64,000 bases of DNA from Eulemur rufifrons (taxonomy: Eukaryota > Chordata > Mammalia > Primates > Lemuridae): NCBI RefSeq assembly GCF_041146395.1, contig NC_090986.1, forward strand, positions 47,714,001-47,778,000, written 5' to 3'. Both the position numbers and the translations under genes were made by a program. Positions 56,836 through 64,000 of the stretch are shown here, one piece after another. How positions within the stretch are numbered: the first letter of the stretch is position 1; every line of letters begins with the position of its first letter. The notes beneath the pieces are model-generated. The model worked only from the letters and a program-made list of their open reading frames with translations. It ran no database searches and had not been told where the DNA came from.

Positions 56836-59800
56836 AGCGGTAAGTAATATGTGGAAACTGGAAAATAAACCTTATTAAGCAACTGCTGAGAATAAGATTA
56901 TTACAGAAGTTTTAAGCAGCAGATAGCTAGTATGTTCTAAAGTGTAAGAGTATTCTGTTGGTTAAAAAAAAAAAAAAAGGTTTGATGTTGAAAATGTTCT
57001 TAGATTCGTTGGGATCTGTACAAATGTCTTCAATTCCTATGTTCACGATCCCAAATCTTAGCAGATAGCATTTTGCATAATTCACTAGATGAGGCTCTAA
57101 CTACTGTGTTGCAGGATTATATTTTATCTTATTTAGCTAAATTGTTCTCTGATCAGTCCTTGATCTGAGAGTTTAACAAGCTGACCTCATGGTATTATTT
57201 TTCATTATCTCCAGTGCAGTCAGAAGTAGTCAACACGTATCATAATCTTTATAGGTATGACTCACCATAGCTGTTAAGTAAAACTTTACCATTACTAATT
57301 ACCTCATCCTAGGCAACAGGTAGTAAGTAGTTTAAGGAACCATTTGCATTTTCATGCAATGGATTACTTGTGTCTCATTTTCCAAATGTAATGAGATTAA
57401 TATTTACAATCAGGTCAGATAACCGTTCTCAGATTTATAGCTTTAAGGGTCTACTTCCTGGTGCCACTTCTATCAGCATGTGTCAGTTGATATCCTGTCA
57501 GTAAAAGAGACAGGACTCTTGATGTTCCAAGTAGGAAGATAATTGGCCATAATGGTGTTACCTGCAGGAAAGAACAAAGGAGTGAAAGGGAAGAGGGGCA
57601 GTTACATCAAACTCAGGAAGCTACCATATACCCTGAACTAGAGCCTATACACTTTGCTTGACTTGCTGGAGATTCTAAGGCTACCATTCCTGCAACTGTT
57701 CCACAGCACTGCTACTGAGCAGAAATCCAGGATCCTGCTTTCCTCTGGCTGCTGCTGCAACTACTGCTAATGTAGCTGAAATCTGCAGGCATCTACAATC
57801 ACCTTGAGTTACCTGACTCAATTGCTGCTATTGTCAAGGGCATCTCCAGAAGCAGAGAAATTATCTTACTTTTCCTCCACCTTTCAAACTCTTACTTGTG
57901 TCTCTCAGTGGTGGCATATTTTGTGTACATATTTTGTATACAATAAATTTCAGCTTTTTTAAACACACAAGATTAATTTAAATATCTCAATTTTTAAATA
58001 AGCAAAGTAAAGCTCAAATAAGGTCAATTAAATTAAAAAAAGAAAAATTATAAAGATCAATCTGAGGGCTTATAAGGAAGAGGGAAGTAAATGTCATAAA
58101 CTTTGTCTTAAATTGGGAAGAGGAATAATGTTTTCATACATATGGCCATCAGAGTATTTTCACCTGGTACTACCAGTTACTTCCTTTTCCCAGAGCATTT
58201 TCTCTATTCAAAAATTATTTCTCTATAGAAATCGTATATATGAAAATATTTTGCAAACTGTAAAGCAGAATAGAAATGCTATGTTGCATGATTATTTATA
58301 GCTGAGTATTACAAATGTCTAAAATTCTTTGGAATATTATAATTAGTTCCTATTTTGAAACATAATGTAGATACTATCACTGGCACTTTTTGATTTTCTT
58401 CATTTAGAGGAGAGACATTGCTTCCGGAGAAAACTTTTAAAAGATACATAGACTAACATTGCATTGGAAAGAGAAAATAGTGGAGAATCATGGAAAAGTA
58501 ATTATTTTTGAAATTGAATAATAGAAGAAACTAATAAATATATGAATTTTTTCCTGTCATGCAAAATAGTTTATTCTATAAATGTCATTGCTGACAGTAT
58601 TTAGGGGTCAAAACACTTTTAAGGTCAGCAGACAGCTCTGCTCTCATAAAAACATCTGCAAATTTTAAAAACTTGAATCTGTAGAATTTTCTGCAAAACT
58701 AAGAAGAGTTTTGGTACCCAAAGATCTATGAAATGTTTAATGTCAGCAAGCATTACAAACAAATAAATATAGATTTCTCAATAAATTTTAAAGCACCGTG
58801 ATCCAAAATTTTAATTTATTCTGACATTTACCAGTATGCTTGTACATTATGCTTTGGGGAGTAATATTAATCCAATAATTATCTTACATCCATTTATTAG
58901 ATATTTGCTTCATTTTTTTATTACATATATGTGTATGCTTGTTATTATTCTTTACTGACTTTTTATCTTACTCTTTCCTATTATCTTCTTTTTATATTCT
59001 CACTAGATTTTTTTTAGAAAAGTTCTCTTTATATAGTTATTAACTTTATTTTTAGTTATATAGGTAAGACATTTGAAAAAATATATTAAATGATCAATAT
59101 CAGTAATCTACGCTGTTACATGCCATGTCTAATGTGGATTCCCACACACTCCCACCCTGTCCTTACATGCAATTTACAGGGGAGTTGAATGAGACAAGTA
59201 CAAAAATACTGTAATATAGATTAGAATATTTCAATTGCCATAAGGCTAAAGAGAAAAGATATTTTCAAGATTCTAACTCAAACTTTTCCGAACCAATGGG
59301 AGAATCACCAGTAAAATGTCCTTAATATTATCATAGATACTGACTTTGTCTGAATATTACATAGAATATCCCAACTTTATTGTTTGAAAATTTATTCATT
59401 TAAAAATTGCCTCACTGTATAAAGGTGGGCTCTACCTCCCTGTTTCAGCTCATGATGGATGAAAAAATGTTGTGGGCAAAAGTCCTTAAGGAGGAATGGC
59501 AATACCAAACCCAAAAGACTGAAAAGCACAAGGATTCTTGGACAATGATAAAAATTTCAGGTTAGATTGTAGAAATAGAAGTCCTATGGAGAAAAGAAAT
59601 GTAGTAATAATAATATTTATTAGACACTTCAAAATTTTAACAACTTTCTTTTAGTAAACAATACATGAAATTAGTATGGAAACAAAAAATGTGACAATCA
59701 AGAGGCAATTGGTAACTGACCTAAGTTTGAAGTTTGCAAATTGTTTAGAGATTTGCCATTTATTGGCTATGCTTTACTGAAAAAAAAATAATTTATTCTC

Positions 59801-60815
59801 TATGCCTCAATTTCCTTATTTTTAATATAGGATTTATTATAATTCCTAGTACATCCCAATTAAGATAAAATTTTTAATACCTACCTAAAAAGTCCTTAAT
59901 AATTAAATGGCATATTTGAAAATACTTTATAAGTAATTTTATTGTACAATATATTATAAATTTAAATATATATGTTTTATAAGATGTTTTATAAGATATA
60001 TATGTTTCAATGCCTATAAAACTTGGCATTGTACATTTTACTGAGGATGCAATAATAAATGCTTGAGGTTTTGACTTCGATGAGTGATTTCTCTATAGTT
60101 AGAAAGAATCCAGGTTCTGTAATGTGTTGGTGAGCTTACAAAAGATAAGTAATAAGTAATATACCATTTATCATTAAAACTGAATAACATTTATGAGAAT
60201 ATCTTTCAGGTCCTAGGCTCATACTACAAAAGAAATTTTTTTTTCTAAATTCTAAAAGATTTTTAAAATGCTTGAAAGATAATCTAATTTGTAAGTTCTG
60301 ATGAAAAAATCAAAGGGCATCAGTTTGTTATCAGTTATTATTTTTTTGGTGCAAAGAAGAGGAATTTTAGGAATAGTTGAATGAGTGCATATATATGGAT
60401 CACTTTATTACTAGTCATATACCATCTCTAGGACTGAAAAAAATAGAGGAAATTGTCTAAAATGTTCACAAAAGTATTTAGGTTAGATAAAAGGATATGG
60501 GGTGCAATACTCTGAAAGCAATTGTCTGTAGGTAAGAACTGGAGTACTTATGACAAAATCCTAAAGGGGAATTGTGGGCTACCAGTTTGTCTCTTATCAA
60601 CAGTATATTAAGCCGAGAAAGACAGAGGAAAATGCCCAGACAAAATCAGAAATGTGAGTGGGGAAAAGGTGTTGAAAATAAATAGTGATTTTTGCCCAGT
60701 GATTTTTGGTTGAAAATAACAGAGAAAAAAAGTAAAATCTTTTATAGTTCAGATGTCTGTGTATGGAAATTTTAACTAAAGAAATATTAAGAAAACTTCA
60801 TAGAAAATAAAACTA
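56836..60815. other. Unique or unrecognised sequence
   Basis: A 15-A run lies near 56963. The part 57500-57960 is less AT-rich than its flanks with CTGCTGCTGCAACTACTGC runs and was not recognised. Small tandem words such as GTTTTATAAGAT occur twice near 59970. No gene. Confidence 0.45.
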
Positions 60816-60819
60816 TTAA

Positions 60820-61000
60820 TAGTTAATGTTTATTGATGTCATCTGCTATGCTACACACTTTACACATTTTTAAAATAATTATTCAAATAATATATACACA
60901 CACAATGGCTTAGAGAGGTTCAGTAACTTATCTGAAGGTCACATTTAAAGCGCAACTGTTGGTGCCAAAGTTCATGGGTCAGTCCACCCAACTGTTTCAC
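60820..61000 (-). repeat. MIR SINE fragment
   Basis: Reverse complement of MIR: TCTGCTATGCTACACACTTTAC, ACAATGGCTTAGAGAGGTTC, AGTAACTTATCTGAAGGTCAC. A short ATATACACACACA insertion is present. Confidence 0.7.
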
Positions 61001-62339
61001 AAATGGTCCATACATGGAATTTATAACAGAAATATATAGAAACATAAATGTTTTTCAAAGAATAATTTATCCCATATTTGGAATAAGGGCATACACAAAT
61101 ACACATGCATACAAAGAATATTAATATGGATATTCACAGACATAAACCATTCTAAAAGTTATTAAAGAGGACAAAAGAAAAAAGCTGGATATGAGCTACA
61201 GATATGTTCTGACTGCTTGGCTAGGCAAAGTACATGCTTTTCTACCACAGTTAAAAATATATATGTAAAATATGCTCTTTGAACAAAATAGGAAGTTTTA
61301 AATATCTACATGTTCTGTGATAGTTTCTGTGGTCGTTTCAACAAGCTAAGAACAAGATTTGCAACATTACTAAATTGAATAAATGGTAGTTTTTGAGTTC
61401 AAAAATCAGAAGAAATGATAGTGCACGATCATATACTGGACTTAACTGTAACCAAAATGACAGAACAAATTAGTGATAGTAAGGCAAAAGAAATGCAACA
61501 AGTAATAGTCATATTATCTTAGAAATTAAAATAGTAAAATAAAAAAGAACAATGTTAAGCAGACAAAATATCCTTTGTAACTGAGCAAACGAACTTTCAA
61601 AAGCTTCAGGTAAAAGAGATTGGGTTTCAACTTCTGATTTTTTTTAAGTTTCAGAAAGAATAAGGTGTTATATACTAACCTGACAATAAATTACAAATGT
61701 TTACAAATAAATATAAAATGTGTCATGGATGTCATGCTTCACATAATACAACCATATCACTGTAAAGACAGCAACCTTTAAAGAAAATCTTAAAAGACTA
61801 TATGTAGGGCATATGACCAACATAAAACAAAAACAAAACAGACAAATAAGGTCACCCAGAACATAACTATTAAAAGAAAGAATCTTTTGAAGCTTTTATA
61901 ACATGTTACTAAATGCCATCTAATTTAGAAATGCATATGTTAATATTTAGAGACAAATGATAAGAATTTATGACTTCTGGGTAGATGGTAACAATAGTAA
62001 GAAGTTTTCCATAATTTTTACATTGGAAAAAGATTTTCAGATTGTGTGTGTGCGAAGACAAAGTTATATCATTTGGAGAATGAAGTTAATTAAGTTAATT
62101 AACATTAATGATACTGATCTAATTTTGAATTAATTTGGGGGGCTACTTAACAGTATTATTCAAGAAATATAATTATTTTTACATTTGCATATGAGGATGA
62201 ATTTGGTTTGGGGTAGACTTCAGCAGAGAAATGAATATTGAAACAAAAAAAAACATCAGAAAAGTACAATAATATTTTCAATACCATAATACAACAAAAA
62301 ATTCAGTGCCTAATAAAAAGATGCAGTTGCTAGAAGACA
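61001..62339. other. AT-rich sequence without recognised features
   Basis: No gene or assignable repeat. Confidence 0.45.
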
Positions 62340-62880
62340 TAAAACTTTCAGGTCCAACAATTTGTTAATCAGGGTGGGATAGCCTCTGGTAAGAATGTCT
62401 CAAATATGTAAAGGCTCAACGTAGGAGCAGTCTGCCTCTTGCTCATGAATCACTAGTAAGTCTATGAACAAATCCACAGGACAGGTCTTTACAGAGTAAT
62501 TGAGAGACCCTAACTGATGGAGCCTCTGGCATCTTTAAGTTGTCAAGGTTTCCATAGTCTCCCACACGTTACAGAACTGATTTCATGGGCCAAAGGAGGA
62601 AACACACATTAGTGAGTTAGAGCTGAAGGCAGAGATCTCTGGATACTGTGAGAAGACAATGGGAGCCGGAACTTCAATACAGGAAACAAGGTGAAAGCAG
62701 CTCCACCTATAGGGAGGGGCTGGAGTCAAAAGCATCCTGGGTGAAGTCTGGGACTGGTAGTATGCCTGCCTACAAGCAAAAGGAGGCAAAAGATAATACA
62801 AATATCTCCTTGTTTGGGCGCTGTGTAATTCAGTAGTTTCCATTAGAAAGGGAGAAAATGGACCTAATTTCATGTCCAGA
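62340..62880. repeat. Possible LTR-like repeat
   Basis: CAGGTCCAACAATTTGTTAATC, GGCAGAGATCTCTGGATAC, CCACCTATAGGGAGGGGCTGG and GTGAAGTCTGGGACTGG look like parts of an old LTR-type repeat. It is less AT-rich than its flanks. Weak recognition. Confidence 0.3.
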
Positions 62881-62959
62881 AGCCTAATACATTATGCACT
62901 GTTGAAGATTATTATGCAATCCCCTTGTAGATGTGCACAAACAATGTTGCCTCTGAGTG

Positions 62960-64000
62960 GTGTGCCTAGGAAGTAGCTGATGTGTGAGAAAACTGGAATA
63001 ATGCCTAAGAGGCAAAAAGAGTATGAAAAAAAAAAACATTAAAAAAAACACATATGAAATGTGGGCCCTCCAGACAAAATTACAATATACAGAATGAAAT
63101 AGAAGCCATGAAGAAAAACTAATAACCCTAACAAATAAGTGACTTCATAATGTTGAATTATAAATAGCAGAGTGCTCTGAAGATGTTAAAATAAGTGTTT
63201 TTTTTTTTTAATTTTCAGAGTGAATATGAGCAAAAGCATGTATAGAGAATAACATTAGAACATAAGAAAGATAAAATTAAAAATCATAGAAAAGGGAAAA
63301 TGTAGTTATTGAAAATAAAAGGGCAGCATAATTAGTCTGAAAACAGAGAAAAAGAATTAATGAATCAAATGTTAAAGTTGAGAAAGTGACCTAATTCATT
63401 ATAAAATGAAAAACATGAAAGATAGATTCTAAATATAATTCTAAATTATGTTTAACAAAAGTTCCAAAAGAAGAGAATACAATAATTGAGAAAGCATCAA
63501 AATTCAAATAAAGTCATTCAAAATTTTCTGCAATTAACAAACAAAAGCATACATTAGAAAGAAAATATATTCCACTGCTGATGGTACAAACATACAAACA
63601 AACACAAAAGGAAAGATATACCTAGGAGGCCTACTGATTGGGAGAAAATATTGTAAGCCATGCATCCGATAGATATTAATATCCAGAATATGTAAGAAAC
63701 TCACACAACTCAGTAGCTGTACACACACACACACACACACACACAAATATCTCCCAATTTAAAAATGGGCAAAAAACTTTAATAGACATTTCTCCATAGA
63801 AAACATAAAAATGGCCAACATGTATATGCAAAGGTGCTCAACGTAGCTAATGATTAGGAAAATGCAGATCAAAACCACAATGAAATATCACCTCATACCT
63901 GCTAGTACAGCTATTATCAAAAATAAAAAGATAACAAATGTTTGTGAGGGTGTGGAGAAAAGAAAACCTCTGTATACTGTACTTTTGGTGGGAATGTAAA
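62960..64000 (+). mobile_element. Old L1 (L1M type): ORF1-like part, then ORF2 3' part, running off the window
   Basis: The left part (about 63060-63540) has the AAAATGTAGTTATTGAAAATAA and AGTTCCAAAAGAAGAGAATAC blocks of old L1 ORF1. From about 63630 the blocks GATTGGGAGAAAATATTG, ATTAATATCCAGAATATG, GCAAAAAACTTTAATAGACA, CAAAACCACAATGAAATATC and CTTTTGGTGGGAATGTAA are the ORF2 C-terminal region in + orientation, continuing past 64000. The middle of ORF2 is missing, so this is an internally deleted copy or two fragments. A (CA)n tract interrupts it. No intact frame. Confidence 0.75.
63721..63746 (+). repeat. (CA)n microsatellite inside L1 ORF2 sequence
   Basis: Thirteen perfect AC units at a point where the L1 sequence continues on both sides. 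Confidence 0.97.

Noticed and set aside
57500..57960. CTG/CTGCTGCTG-rich patch as an exon or trinucleotide expansion locus
   Set aside because: Stops occur in all frames, the repeats are short and imperfect, and no splice-site pair brackets a sensible frame.
1..64000. CRISPR arrays, operons, riboswitches, ribosome-binding sites, prophage or plasmid features
   Set aside because: The window is vertebrate nuclear DNA by its Alu, MIR, L2, L1 and Tigger1 content. No regularly spaced repeat array or prokaryotic gene structure exists.
1..64000. tRNA, U6, 7SK, Y RNA or other small-RNA genes and processed pseudogenes
   Set aside because: I looked for their conserved starts and boxes on both strands and recognised none outside the Alu pol III promoter at 38311-38654.

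Overview
The window is AT-rich, non-coding nuclear DNA from a primate. Its best lineage marker is an Alu at 38311-38654. That Alu has the full dimeric structure, a GAGCAAGAGCGAGACC block in its left arm, a long AT-rich linker, and the right-arm ending GTTGCTGTGAGCTAGGCTGACGCCACGG, which is typical of strepsirrhine and especially lemuriform Alus. Several L1 3' UTR pieces are also of a type I associate with lemur-like primates. I therefore read this as a lemur-type chromosome segment lying in a gene desert or a very large intron. I find no convincing protein-coding exon, no cellular pseudogene, no tRNA, rRNA or snRNA, no CpG island and no CRISPR array. All open frames are short (127 codons or fewer) and fall in repeats or in random AT-rich sequence.

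Layout. 0-6.4 kb: a probable ERV LTR (681-1506), several MIRs and two L2 3' ends. 6.4-8.8 kb: mostly unique sequence. 8.8-13.3 kb: old LINE 3'-region fragments and a hAT-like DNA transposon. 14-17.7 kb: a CR1/L3-like fragment, two L1 3' UTR stubs, an LTR-like repeat (15335-15750), a 90-nt all-purine tract and L2/MIR pieces. 18.7-21.5 kb: a second CR1/L3-like region and a roughly 1.1 kb LTR-like repeat. 21.5-37.5 kb: AT-rich, mostly unique sequence with one 5'-inverted L1 (26921-27620), MIR/L2 scraps and a possible ERV remnant. 37.5-46 kb: the densest repeat cluster, with an L1 5' region split by the Alu, an MLT1 LTR, a near full-length Tigger1 DNA transposon (41367-43977) with its own nested Alu, and two antisense LTR-like repeats. 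46-64 kb: mainly unique sequence, a second 5'-inverted L1 (51060-52239), a diverged tandem duplication (53.1-53.4 kb), an antisense LTR-like repeat (56396-56835) and old L1 sequence running off the right end.

Nothing here works as a gene system. The interest is in insertion history and structure: two independent twin-primed L1 insertions, nested insertions with readable target-site duplications that give a relative chronology, several clean inverted repeats, and repeat-free blocks that could be conserved regulatory elements. Repeat names come from my recognition of family consensus features. Boundaries are approximate unless a target-site duplication is cited.
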